Assembly (NCBI GenBank): GCA_002897955.1
Contig: BDTY01000023.1
Location: 1-42,896, forward strand
Reading direction: 5' to 3'
Source: an archaeon BMS3Bbin15
GTDB lineage: Archaea > Hydrothermarchaeota > Hydrothermarchaeia > Hydrothermarchaeales > BMS3B
DNA: 42,896 bases
The notes below the pieces were generated by a model, which did no database searches, was not told where the DNA came from, and was given only the letters and a program-made list of their open reading frames with translations. Of this stretch, positions 15,902 through 23,948 are shown piece by piece; the stretch's first letter is position 1; each line of letters opens with the position of its first letter. The translations under genes and the position numbers were made by a program.

Positions 15902-16979
15902 TGTTGTTGAGTTGCGTGGTATTGGTAAAACCTTTGGTTCAGAAGAGGTTTTAAAAGATATAGACCTCGAGGTGAGAAAGGGCGAGTTTATTTCCTTCCT
16001 TGCTCCAAGCGGCTCTGGTAAAACAACACTGTTGAGGATAATAAATCTTCTTGAAGAGCCAAGTAGTGGTGAAATGAAAATTTTTGGCAGGGATATGAAT
16101 AGTATTAACAAAAAAGGTAGGCTTGAGGTTAGAAGGAGGATGACACTGGTATCACAGAAGCCAGTTATGTTCTCCGGCAGTGTTTTTGATAATATATCCT
16201 ATGGCCTCAAAATAAGGCACTACAGTAAAAACGATATAAAAGAAAAGGTAAAAGAAGTTCTTGAGCTGGTGGGTTTTGCAGGTTATGAGGATAGAAATGC
16301 AAGAACCCTATCTGGGGGTGAAACCCAGCGTTTATGTTTTGCCAGAGCTTTGATTTTTGACCCAGAACTTCTCCTTCTGGACGAACCAACCACAAGCCTC
16401 GACCCCATAAGCGAGGCAAAAATACACAATATAATAAAGGAGATAAAAAAACTAGGTATTACAATTATTCTTGCAACACACAAGCAGGAAGAGGCACTTG
16501 GCCTGAGCGATAGAATAGCTGTGTTCAATGAAGGTAATATGGAGCAGGTTTCAGGGGTTGAAGAACTTTTCCATTTTCCAGAGACAAGATTTGCTGCAGA
16601 GTTCACAGGCATGTGCAATATCTTCTATGGTAAAGTTGAAGGTAAGGAGAGCAGGGAAACAATAGTTGAATTGGAGGGAGAGACTTTATCTCTGCCCTTT
16701 GATGTATCAGGCTCGGAGGTGTGCTTTGGAATAAGACCGGAGGAAGTTATGATTCTGAGAGAAGATGTACCGGTAAATACAATCCATAGAAATATATTTA
16801 ATGGAGTAATTATAGATATTTACCCGAAAAACAGTGCTCTTAAAAGACTAACTCTGGACACAGGAAAAATTAGAGTTTTTGCGGATCTGCCAAATCATGC
16901 GGTTGAAAAAATGCAACTCAGAAAGGGAAAGAAGGTTATGTTTTCCCTCAAGCTTTCCTCAATCAGGAGGTTAATTTGA
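15894..16979 (+). CDS. tupC: Tungstate ABC transporter ATPase
   Basis: A 361-residue ATP-binding subunit. The ABC domain spans about residues 4-240 with Walker A APSGSGKTT, LSGGETQRLCFARAL signature, LLLLDEPTTSLDP Walker B and ATHKQ switch. The C-terminal 115 residues form a TOBE-like domain, which in this family can bind the oxyanion. The N-terminal part of Walker A reads LAPSGSGK rather than the commoner GPSGSGK. It overlaps the Tfx start. Confidence 0.9.
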   Translation: MNNVVELRGIGKTFGSEEVLKDIDLEVRKGEFISFLAPSGSGKTTLLRIINLLEEPSSGEMKIFGRDMNSINKKGRLEVRRRMTLVSQKPVMFSGSVFDNISYGLKIRHYSKNDIKEKVKEVLELVGFAGYEDRNARTLSGGETQRLCFARALIFDPELLLLDEPTTSLDPISEAKIHNIIKEIKKLGITIILATHKQEEALGLSDRIAVFNEGNMEQVSGVEELFHFPETRFAAEFTGMCNIFYGKVEGKESRETIVELEGETLSLPFDVSGSEVCFGIRPEEVMILREDVPVNTIHRNIFNGVIIDIYPKNSALKRLTLDTGKIRVFADLPNHAVEKMQLRKGKKVMFSLKLSSIRRLI

Positions 16980-17380
16980 TGGAAGACTATGGATTTCTAA
17001 CTAAACGTCAGATGGAGGTTCTCGGGCTCAGAGCCCAGGGCTACAGTCAGGAAGAGATTGCCAAACTTCTAGGTACAAGCAGGGAGAATATAACCATAAT
17101 AGATAAGAGAGCAAGAGAAAAAGTTAGGAAGGCAAGGACCACTATAAAAATATTTGAAAGCCTTGAACCTGTCGAGGTAACTATACCGACTTCTATAAAT
17201 CTTTTCAGCGCGCCTCAGGTTATTTTTCATGCAGCAGACAGACATGAGATTAAAATAAGGTATAATTCCACAACAGTTATAGGGATACTAAGAAGAAAGG
17301 CTGGAAATAGTATTGTAGGCAATTCAGTTGTGGAGCCTATAAAAATAAAAATCCTTAGAAGTGGTTCTATTATTGTTTAG
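16979..17380 (+). CDS. tfx: Tfx-family transcriptional regulator
   Basis: A 133-residue regulator of the Tfx family. The N-terminal helix-turn-helix reads FLTKRQMEVLGLRAQGYSQEEIAKLLGTSRENI with RAREKVRKARTTI following, the family signature. The C-terminal half is beta-rich. In Methanothermobacter, Tfx binds DNA at the fmdECB operon for molybdenum formylmethanofuran dehydrogenase. The ATG at 16979 overlaps the tupC stop as TGATG and has GGAGGT 7 bases upstream. A TTG 3 bases earlier is also possible. As last gene of tupABC it is the natural candidate for the Mo/W regulator of this island (inference). Confidence 0.85.
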   Translation: MEDYGFLTKRQMEVLGLRAQGYSQEEIAKLLGTSRENITIIDKRAREKVRKARTTIKIFESLEPVEVTIPTSINLFSAPQVIFHAADRHEIKIRYNSTTVIGILRRKAGNSIVGNSVVEPIKIKILRSGSIIV

Positions 17381-17413
17381 ACCAGAACCTCTCCCTGATA
17401 TCTTTCAATATCT

Positions 17414-17530
17414 CTAAAGTAGATTTGTTTTACAGGCTGGATGTTCTTTTAAGATATGTTCTGCCATCTCTTCTCCGGAGTTAAACACCTTACTGCATAT
17501 ATGACACTTAAATTCTTCTTTTTCTGTCAT
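17414..17530 (-). CDS. 38-residue C2H2 zinc-finger protein
   Basis: A tiny gene, found by reading the minus strand. After MTEKEEF the protein has C-x2-C-x12-H-x4-H (C9, C12, H25, H30), one classical C2H2 finger, and ends with a short tail. It begins 2 bases after the nac stop on the same strand, so it is very likely co-translated with nac. Single-finger C2H2 proteins are known in archaea as small DNA-binding or ribosome-linked factors. The specific role is unknown. Confidence 0.7.
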   Translation of the reverse strand: MTEKEEFKCHICSKVFNSGEEMAEHILKEHPACKTNLL

Positions 17531-17532
17531 AT

Positions 17533-17859
17533 TCAACCCTGGAGCTTCATTATAGCTTCGGCAAGGTCGCCGTTGCTCTCTTCAAGAGCTTTTTTTGCCT
17601 CTTCTGGAGTTACATTAGTCTGCTCTGCAACAAGCTTTATATCATCTTCAGAAATAGAGCTTCTTACTGTTTCCTTGCCAACAATCTGATAGGTTGTCTG
17701 ACCCATGGCTTTAACAATATTCACCTGAGGGTCTGAAATAACTATCTCACTGTCTTCAAGCTTTATGATTACCTCTTTAACATCAATTTCTTCCATTTCC
17801 ATTCCCATCTGTTTCATCATCTTTTTCATTTGCTTGGGATTTACTTTTCCTGGAAACAT
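17533..17859 (-). CDS. nac: Nascent polypeptide-associated complex protein
   Basis: A 108-residue archaeal NAC, which homodimerises at the ribosome tunnel exit and shields nascent chains. The order is a Met/Lys-rich N-terminus ([18 protein letters not shown]), the NAC beta domain ([31 protein letters not shown]), and a C-terminal UBA domain ([38 protein letters not shown]). The length is typical. An ATTTTTAAA TATA-like box lies near 17890-17898. Confidence 0.93.
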   Translation of the reverse strand: MFPGKVNPKQMKKMMKQMGMEMEEIDVKEVIIKLEDSEIVISDPQVNIVKAMGQTTYQIVGKETVRSSISEDDIKLVAEQTNVTPEEAKKALEESNGDLAEAIMKLQG

Positions 17860-17920
17860 AATCTCACCAGAACAATTTCAGACGCTACCTTTAAAAATAT
17901 TCCGCTTCTGGACAAAGAAA

Positions 17921-18120
17921 CCACCCATTTTAATGGGTGGAGGGATTGCCCTACCTCGCACGTAGACACACTGAGAGAGTTTCCTCTCTGTTTATATGCC
18001 CCACTTACATAGCAGGACTTGAGGAGCATTCCCTGATGTGTTCTGAAACTCTACCAATAACTGCTGCATATTTCAATGCCTCCTAATCAACCTGTCACCC
18101 CTGTCTCTCACGAGGCAGGC
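17921..18120 (-). ncRNA. Structured non-coding stretch resembling an IS605/tnpB-associated RNA, tnpB absent
   Basis: No protein gene lies between tusA and nac (269 bases), but the minus strand folds well. Reading 5' to 3' there are: a hairpin at 18119-18100 with CTC-GTGA-GAG at its tip (a GNRA loop); a long-range pair GGAGGCATT with AATGCTCC; AGAGAG-GAAA-CTCTCT at 17989-17974 (a second GNRA loop); AGGG-CAAT-CCCT; and a perfect 9-base stem CCACCCATT/AATGGGTGG at 17940-17921. A G+C-rich hairpin of that last shape closes many IS200/IS605 elements and their omega RNAs. No intact tnpB is present. Family and boundaries are inference; the GNRA loops favour the minus strand. Confidence 0.42.
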
Positions 18121-18128
18121 CACACGTT

Positions 18129-18404
18129 TTAACGGATGGTAATTGACTCCTTTCTGAAATATAACTTAAAAGTTCCCTGCTCTTTTATATATCCCAGTAG
18201 AGTACATCCTGTTTTCTGCAGAATTTTTGGTACAGTCTCTACAGAAGCTGGATTTGTTAATATTACCTCTGCCACCTCGCCTGGTTTCAGATGGATAGCA
18301 GCTTTCTTAACTTCAAGCTGAGGTCTTGGACAGACCATGCCAGAGCAGTCAACAACAGTATCAACTGTTATTCTACCTACTTTTGGGATTTCAACTTCAC
18401 TCAT
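18129..18404 (-). CDS. tusA: TusA-family sulfur carrier
   Basis: A 91-residue TusA-like protein that carries sulfur as a persulfide. C25 sits in VCPRPQLEVKKA, the CPxP active-site motif, followed by the beta-alpha-beta-alpha-beta-beta pattern to the end. The first 16 residues are a short extension. The ATG follows AAGGAG. TusA homologues are often found in dissimilatory sulfur loci. Here one lies 11 kb from dsrAB and may shuttle sulfur for reductive or biosynthetic use (inference). A later Cys (C67) is also present. Confidence 0.88.
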   Translation of the reverse strand: MSEVEIPKVGRITVDTVVDCSGMVCPRPQLEVKKAAIHLKPGEVAEVILTNPASVETVPKILQKTGCTLLGYIKEQGTFKLYFRKESITIR

Positions 18405-18506
18405 TTTCCATTCTCCTTGGTTTTTACATAGAATTTTAACCTCAATATTCTATGTTTTAGATGCTGAAACAAAAAGATATTTATATCAAAAACCTGATGT
18501 TGGCTT

Positions 18507-19190
18507 ATGGATAGAGCAGCTACCGGTGTGAGGGGTCTCGATGATGTGCTTCATGGGGGATTTCCTTTTCCCGGTGTTGTTCTTATAGCTGGTGAACCGG
18601 GAGCTGGAAAGACTACCCTCTGCATGCAGACTCTCTTTGAAGGTGCAAGACGCGGTGAATCAGGACTTTATATAACAGCTATCTCAGAACCTGTTGACCA
18701 GATTCATAAATATATGGCAGGCTACAGGTTTTATGACCGCTCTCTTGTGGAAGAGGGTCTGATAAAGTTTCTGGATATATCATCACTGCTTCTCAAAGAG
18801 GAGCACGAGGGAGGTGGAGCTAAGGCTGCCCTGGATTTTGCTACGGATTTTATAAGGAAGAGTGGGGTAAAAAGGGTGGTTATAGATAGTATAACCCCTT
18901 TTTCCTTTACATTTGCGGAACCCCAGGGTTACAGGAGATTCCTCCATGAACTTTTTACTATGCTAAAAGCTATGGAAACCTTAACACTTCTTGTTGCAGA
19001 ATTCTCTCCTGATGAAACCACCAATCCAGAGAATTACATGGCTGATGGCGTTGTATTTCTGTATCTCCAGAAAACAGAGGTGCCGGATATTTATAAGCCT
19101 GCAATCCAGATAAGGAAGATGAAGGGAACAGAGCACACAAAGGATATTCTTCGCCTGGGTTTCACAAGAGAGGGTTTAAGGATATTGTAG
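18507..19190 (+). CDS. KaiC-like RecA-superfamily ATPase, single domain
   Basis: A 227-residue ATPase of the KaiC/RadA-like group. Walker A GEPGAGKTT is at residues 29-37, with the acidic ITAISEP switch strand and Walker B VKRVVIDSI. The final HTKDILRLGFTREGLRI matches KaiC-domain ends. Only one domain is present, as in many archaeal signalling ATPases of unknown role. A TATA-like ATATTTATA at 18478-18486 lies about 25 bases before the ATG, suggesting a leaderless transcript. It ends 2 bases before mptE. Confidence 0.85.
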   Translation: MDRAATGVRGLDDVLHGGFPFPGVVLIAGEPGAGKTTLCMQTLFEGARRGESGLYITAISEPVDQIHKYMAGYRFYDRSLVEEGLIKFLDISSLLLKEEHEGGGAKAALDFATDFIRKSGVKRVVIDSITPFSFTFAEPQGYRRFLHELFTMLKAMETLTLLVAEFSPDETTNPENYMADGVVFLYLQKTEVPDIYKPAIQIRKMKGTEHTKDILRLGFTREGLRIL

Positions 19191-19192
19191 CC

Positions 19193-19864
19193 ATGGAATA
19201 TGAAGAATGGAGAAAATTTTACATAAAAATTCTTAAAGATTTCGGATTTTCAGAAGAGGAGGATTTGAAGGCAGGTAAATTATTAAAAAATCTTCTTGAA
19301 AATCAGCAGAGAAGTGGCTATGAAGAACTCGAGAAGTTGATAAAAAATAAAAGAGTGAATATCTTCGGTGCAGGACCAGTTCTGGAGAGCCTGAAAGAGA
19401 TTCCAGAAGGAACAAATATAGCATGTGATGGTGCCACAACTTTTCTGATGGAGATAGGAATAAAGCCTGAAATAATTGTAACCGACCTTGACGGTAAAGT
19501 TGAGGACCAGATTGAAGCATCTGAAAATGGAAGTCTCGTTGTAATTCATGCCCATGGTGATAATATCTCTTCATTGAAGAAATATTTGCCAGGATTCAGA
19601 AAGGTAATTCCAACCATGCAGGCTGAGCCGGTGGAGGGAGTTTATAACTTTGGAGGATTTACAGACGGTGATAGGGCAGTGGCTCTTGCATGTCATTTTG
19701 GAGCCAGAGAAATTGTGTTATATGGCTTTGATTTTAAGGGAGCTATAGGAAGATATTCTTTTACATTAGATATTAAAAAGAAAAGAAAGAAACTTTTATG
19801 GGCTGAAAGAATAATAGGTTATCTTGTTAATAATGGAGAAAAAATAAGGTGGTATAATGGTTGA
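19193..19864 (+). CDS. mptE: 6-hydroxymethyl-7,8-dihydropterin pyrophosphokinase
   Basis: A 223-residue DUF115-type enzyme (MptE) that adds pyrophosphate from ATP to 6-hydroxymethyl-dihydropterin in tetrahydromethanopterin or folate synthesis. The diagnostic run is VNIFGAGPVLESLKEIPEG, then IACDGATTFLMEIGIKPEIIVTDLDG and HAHGDN, with NFGGFTDGDRAVALACHFGA near the end. It fits archaeal MptE in length. Presence of this gene suggests methanopterin-type C1 carriers. The end overlaps guaAA by 8 bases. Confidence 0.88.
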   Translation: MEYEEWRKFYIKILKDFGFSEEEDLKAGKLLKNLLENQQRSGYEELEKLIKNKRVNIFGAGPVLESLKEIPEGTNIACDGATTFLMEIGIKPEIIVTDLDGKVEDQIEASENGSLVVIHAHGDNISSLKKYLPGFRKVIPTMQAEPVEGVYNFGGFTDGDRAVALACHFGAREIVLYGFDFKGAIGRYSFTLDIKKKRKKLLWAERIIGYLVNNGEKIRWYNG

Positions 19865-20426
19865 TTACATTGTCATAGCTAACAGAGGACAGTACAATCA
19901 TAGAATTTACAGGAGAGTGAAGTATCTGGGTGAAGATGTTAAAATGGTACAGAACACCATTACACCTGAGGATATCGAGAAGGAAGAACCGGAGGGCATA
20001 ATTATTGGCGGTGGCCCATACCTTGATGAAGTTGGTAATACCCCCGAAATATTAAAAAAATTTTATAAAGAAGTTCCGATTCTGGGTATATGCCTTGGCC
20101 TGCAGCTTATTGCAAAGGAATTTGGAGGAACTATTAAAGAGGCTGATGTTGGCGAGTATGCAGAGGCTGAAATTATTGTAGATGAGGAAAATGAAATCCT
20201 TAAAGGTTTATCTCCCGGCTTTAAAGCCTGGGTGTCCCACATGGATGAAGTAAAGAAACTTCCAGAAAACTTTAGACTTCTTGCTCATTCAGCCACCTGT
20301 GAAATTGAAGCTGCAGCTCATAATAAGTATCCTGTTTATGGAGTGCAGTTCCATCCTGAAGTTGAGCATACACCGATAGGTGAGGAAATATTTAAAAATT
20401 TCATTGAATTATGTAAAAGAATTTAA
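19857..20426 (+). CDS. guaAA: GMP synthase glutamine amidotransferase subunit
   Basis: A 189-residue class I amidotransferase that supplies ammonia to the separate archaeal GMP synthase ATPase subunit. The catalytic triad is visible: C79 in GICLGLQ, H166 and E168 in VQFHPEVEHT. Archaeal GuaA is split into two genes; the partner subunit GuaAB is not in this window. The ATG lies inside the mptE end. Confidence 0.92.
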   Translation: MVDYIVIANRGQYNHRIYRRVKYLGEDVKMVQNTITPEDIEKEEPEGIIIGGGPYLDEVGNTPEILKKFYKEVPILGICLGLQLIAKEFGGTIKEADVGEYAEAEIIVDEENEILKGLSPGFKAWVSHMDEVKKLPENFRLLAHSATCEIEAAAHNKYPVYGVQFHPEVEHTPIGEEIFKNFIELCKRI

Positions 20427-20444
20427 ACATAGTTGTAATCTAAT

Positions 20445-20616
20445 TCAGGTGAACTACCCACGAATAAAGTCGTTGGTTTTCTGCGATGTCTGTCATAAAT
20501 ATAACCTTCGGTAATTTATTTAAAAACATGCTGGGGGTGTAAAAGCCAGAAAAGCAGAAAAAGCTTTGAAGGTTAAGATAAGGGATATAGTCAGCTAAAA
20601 ATTATAGTTCACCTGA
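20445..20616. repeat. 172-base stretch with nested inverted repeats (possible mini-element)
   Basis: Outer arms TCAGGTGAACTA (20445-20456) and TAGTTCACCTGA (20605-20616) are perfect 12-base inverted repeats. Inside are TAACCTTC (20502-20509) and GAAGGTTA (20568-20575). At 20457-20476 CCCACGA and TCGTTGG nearly pair; on the minus strand the hairpin is followed by GTGGGTAGTTCACC, which resembles IS605-type right ends. The right arm covers the apgM stop. No protein gene lies inside. It could be a miniature element or a chance repeat. Confidence 0.35.
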
Positions 20617-21790
20617 TTTTGTCAATTAAAATATTTGTGAGTTCCCATCCTTTTCTTTTAGTATATCTGCCTTTATCAGCATCTTTCTCTGAGAAGGCTT
20701 TCATCTCATCTCTGTTGCTACCCGGGCCATATACTGCAAAGGGCACTGCATCTGCGGTATGAGTTTTAATTTCAATTGGTGTTGGGTGGTCAGTTACCAC
20801 AGCTATTCTGAAATTCTCAAGATTATCGAGAATTCTTCCTATAATTTCTTTATCTATAGCTTCAATAGCCTTCATTTTCATCTCAAGGTTACCTTCATGT
20901 CCAGCCTCGTCAGGCGCCTCAATATGAATATAACAGTAATCTACCTCTTCAATAATTTTCAGAGCATAATCTGCCTTATTTCTATAATTTGTGTCATAGT
21001 AACCTGTAGCACCTGGCACAGATATAGCTTTCAATCCTGTATAAATTCCCAGTCCCTTAATTAAATCGACTGCTGAGATTACAGCACCCCTGAGGCCGTA
21101 GACTTCTTTAAAATCTGGAAGTTCGGGTTTTTTTCCCTGTCCCCATAGCCATATCATATTGGCAGGATTATGTCCGGCTGCCACTCTTTTTCTGTTAACT
21201 TCAGATTTTTCAAGAATATTTTTCGAGTCGAGCATGATTTTATTCAGAAGCTCGGCATCTTCTCCGTCCTTTATTAAATTCCTATCAATTCTCTCTCCAG
21301 TTATATCATGGGGAGGAACAGCTTTAACATCTGCTCCACAGGAGCATACAAAGAGGTTTCTATAACTCATTCCAGTATAGAATTTTCCATGTGTAGTAAG
21401 TCTGCTGGTGTTTAACAACTCTATTAACTGCTTTCCCTCCTGACTCGAGATATGTCCGGCTGTGAAATCCTCAATTTTGCCTTCATGCTCGGTTATAAAG
21501 TTACATCTGAAGGCAACTTCTCCTCTGCCAAGAGGAACTCCAGCACTGGCTGCTTCGAGAGGGCCTCTGCCGGTATAATATTCTTCAGGGTTATAACCAA
21601 GAAGTGACAGATTTGCAACATCACTCCCTCTGGGCATACCATTGGGAATTGTGACAAGTTTTCCACCCTTGCCTTTACTGGCAATAAAATCCATATTCGG
21701 CGTAGAAGCAACTTCCAGGGGAGTTTTGTCCTTCAGGACTTTCAGAGGATAGTCTGCCATTCCATCGCCAACAACCACGACATACTTCAT
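20609..21790 (-). CDS. apgM: 2,3-bisphosphoglycerate-independent phosphoglycerate mutase, archaeal type
   Basis: A 393-residue metal-dependent mutase that interconverts 3- and 2-phosphoglycerate in glycolysis and gluconeogenesis. It belongs to the alkaline-phosphatase superfamily: VVGDGMADYP at the start binds metal, GMPRGSDVANLSLLGY (51-66) holds the nucleophile region, and CYIHIEAPDEAGHEGN and VVTDHPTPI provide the other metal ligands. The length is normal. It starts 2 bases after the thrC stop on the same strand, so the two form one unit. Confidence 0.93.
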   Translation of the reverse strand: MKYVVVVGDGMADYPLKVLKDKTPLEVASTPNMDFIASKGKGGKLVTIPNGMPRGSDVANLSLLGYNPEEYYTGRGPLEAASAGVPLGRGEVAFRCNFITEHEGKIEDFTAGHISSQEGKQLIELLNTSRLTTHGKFYTGMSYRNLFVCSCGADVKAVPPHDITGERIDRNLIKDGEDAELLNKIMLDSKNILEKSEVNRKRVAAGHNPANMIWLWGQGKKPELPDFKEVYGLRGAVISAVDLIKGLGIYTGLKAISVPGATGYYDTNYRNKADYALKIIEEVDYCYIHIEAPDEAGHEGNLEMKMKAIEAIDKEIIGRILDNLENFRIAVVTDHPTPIEIKTHTADAVPFAVYGPGSNRDEMKAFSEKDADKGRYTKRKGWELTNILIDKIR

Positions 21791-21792
21791 AT

Positions 21793-23004
21793 CTATCTCC
21801 TGATTATCCTCTCAAGTTCTTTAAGGCTTGGTTCAATTTCTACAGGCTTCTTATAATGGCTGAGAATAACCTCCGGGTCCTTTAAAGCATTTCCTGTGGT
21901 TATGCACACAACTCTTTCGCTTTTATCAATCTCTCCACTTTCAACAAGTTTCTTCAAACCCGCAATACTTGAGGCGCTGGCAGGCTCCACACCTACGCCA
22001 ATAGTCCTTGCAAGAAGCTTCTGGGCGTCAATAATCTCCTCATCGCTGACAGCTTCGGCAGTGCCACTGCTCTCTTTAATTGCCTTCAGAGCCTTTGAAG
22101 CATTTACAGGAGCACCAATCCTTATGGCAGTTGCAATAGTTTCAGGGTTTTCAAGGGGTTCAACTTTGTCTTTACCTGATTTAACAGCCGTAACCACTGG
22201 AGAAGCACCTTCAGCCTGAATTCCAGTCATCTCTGGCATCTCATTTATTAATCCTGTTCCATAAAATTCCTTGAAGCCTTTCCATATAGCGGATATATTG
22301 CCGCAGTTTCCTACTGGCAGAATAACCCTGTCGGGAGGCTCAAAATCGAGCTGGTCTATAATTTCGTAAGCTTCGCTTTTCTGACCTTCTAGACGCCAGG
22401 GATTAATTGAATTTAGAAGATATATATTAAAGGCTTTGCTTGCCTGCTGTATCAGCTTGAAGGCTACGTCAAAATTGCCATGAATCCCTATGACCATGGC
22501 ACCGTGCAGTATGGCCTGAGCCAGCTTACCCATGGCTATTTTACCGCTGGGAAGCAGTACATAGCACTTAATCCCGGCTTTTGCCGAATAGGCTGCAAGG
22601 CTGGCACTTGTATTGCCTGTGGATGCGCATCCAACAGCATTAACTCCGAGTTCAATAGCTTTTGTAACACCCATGGTCATGCCTCTATCCTTAAATGAGC
22701 CGGTTGGGTTTGCTCCTTCATTCTTAACATAGAGTTTCTTTATACCAATACTTTTAGAAATTCTGTCTGCTTTATATAGAGGCGTACCTCCTTCCTCCAG
22801 CGAAATAATCTTTGCATTTTTGCTGACTGGCATAAACTCTCTGTAGCGCCACAGGTTAAAGCGCCTCCTTCTGAGCTTTTCTCTTGTAACCTCAATCAAA
22901 TTCAGGTCAAGATTCACCTCCAGAAGACCACCACAATGGCACCTGTAAATTATCTCACTGCTACTATATTTGGCATCGCATTTAATACATCTAAGTTCAA
23001 ACAT
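21793..23004 (-). CDS. thrC: Threonine synthase
   Basis: A 403-residue PLP enzyme that turns O-phosphohomoserine into threonine. An N-terminal zinc ribbon (C5-x2-C8 and C22-x1-C24) precedes the catalytic domain. The PLP lysine is K105 in TGSFKDRGM. GCASTGNTSASLAAYSAKAG and the phosphate-binding VGNCGNISA follow. The first bases overlap the upstream membrane protein gene by 8. The length is typical of archaeal ThrC with zinc ribbon. Confidence 0.92.
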   Translation of the reverse strand: MFELRCIKCDAKYSSSEIIYRCHCGGLLEVNLDLNLIEVTREKLRRRRFNLWRYREFMPVSKNAKIISLEEGGTPLYKADRISKSIGIKKLYVKNEGANPTGSFKDRGMTMGVTKAIELGVNAVGCASTGNTSASLAAYSAKAGIKCYVLLPSGKIAMGKLAQAILHGAMVIGIHGNFDVAFKLIQQASKAFNIYLLNSINPWRLEGQKSEAYEIIDQLDFEPPDRVILPVGNCGNISAIWKGFKEFYGTGLINEMPEMTGIQAEGASPVVTAVKSGKDKVEPLENPETIATAIRIGAPVNASKALKAIKESSGTAEAVSDEEIIDAQKLLARTIGVGVEPASASSIAGLKKLVESGEIDKSERVVCITTGNALKDPEVILSHYKKPVEIEPSLKELERIIRR

Positions 23005-23833
23005 GTTCTCGCCTATTTTCGTCTATATAATAAATAGCTTCATATACATAGATAAAGCACATTGACAAAGTTCCAAAAATAATATCAACAATCAGGGCTG
23101 AGAAGGATACACCAAAGCCAGGATTTGGAAAGTTACCAGTGAAACTCCCAAGTGTAATGGTGTTCTGAAAGTTTGTCAATATATGATAGCCTATAATAAT
23201 TACTACCGGCAGAGCAAGAAACACTGAAGTTAAAAATTTCATCACAGATACACCAATCACAGATAAAAGCCTGCTTCTGGAGAAACCAAAGCTCCTTTTA
23301 AAGGAATCCACAGGGCTAAGCGAGTCAATTACAATGGCTGTACCATAGAACTGAAGCATAATAAGCAAGATTGCAATAATAACTGACAGACTTGAAAGGA
23401 ATATAAACATAGAACTAAAAACAAAAGTGGCACTGTGAATTATAACCTTTGAAATGGTAAATATAATTACAGTTCCTAGAATCAGGGTAAGAATTGAAGT
23501 AAAAATAATTAGCAGCATGATTATGCCGGACATAAGCAGGTTAACATAATTTTTTTTCCCATCTTCAAGAAGAACATTATAGGAAATGTCTTCGCCATTC
23601 TTAATCCTCTTAATCGCACCAATGGTTGCTCCTGCCACCAGAGGTATAAGAAACCACATAAGTAAACTGTAGATTATTATAAGAATCTGGGATATGATGG
23701 AAATTTTCATTCCGAAGACATCAGAGACAAAGACAGGCGTCTTGAGTATTACAAGCAGCAGGGCAGGAAAAAGAATAACAGTTTTTTTTCCAAGAATTTT
23801 CCAGGCTTCGAAGTATGAATCAAGAATACCCAT
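22997..23833 (-). CDS. Multipass membrane protein of unknown function
   Basis: A 278-residue membrane protein with about six hydrophobic segments (near residues 17-34, 45-70, 95-125, 135-160, 195-215 and 240-265). A loop DSLSPVDSFKRSFGFSRSRL around 165-185 is the clearest soluble piece and resembles loops in uncharacterised archaeal/bacterial DUF4013/DUF7847-like proteins. No enzymatic motif. It leads the thrC-apgM unit, and the 8-base overlap suggests coupling rather than function. Confidence 0.6.
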   Translation of the reverse strand: MGILDSYFEAWKILGKKTVILFPALLLVILKTPVFVSDVFGMKISIISQILIIIYSLLMWFLIPLVAGATIGAIKRIKNGEDISYNVLLEDGKKNYVNLLMSGIIMLLIIFTSILTLILGTVIIFTISKVIIHSATFVFSSMFIFLSSLSVIIAILLIMLQFYGTAIVIDSLSPVDSFKRSFGFSRSRLLSVIGVSVMKFLTSVFLALPVVIIIGYHILTNFQNTITLGSFTGNFPNPGFGVSFSALIVDIIFGTLSMCFIYVYEAIYYIDENRREHV

Positions 23834-23948
23834 GGGTGATATTTTGCATATAAGGTATATAAAGATTGAGTTATGGGAATTTCTTTAACCAGCTTCCAGG
23901 AATTCCATAACATCAACTGGAAGCTTCAGGGAGTATTATGCATAAGAA

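Noticed and set aside
17921-18120. RNase P RNA or SRP RNA as explanation for the structured stretch
   Set aside because: I see neither the RNase P core sequences nor the SRP helix 8 tetraloop region (GGAAGGAAGCAG type).
20445-20616. Treating the 12-base inverted repeat as proof of a transposable element
   Set aside because: In 43 kb a 12-base inverted repeat within 200 bases can occur by chance. Without more copies it stays tentative.
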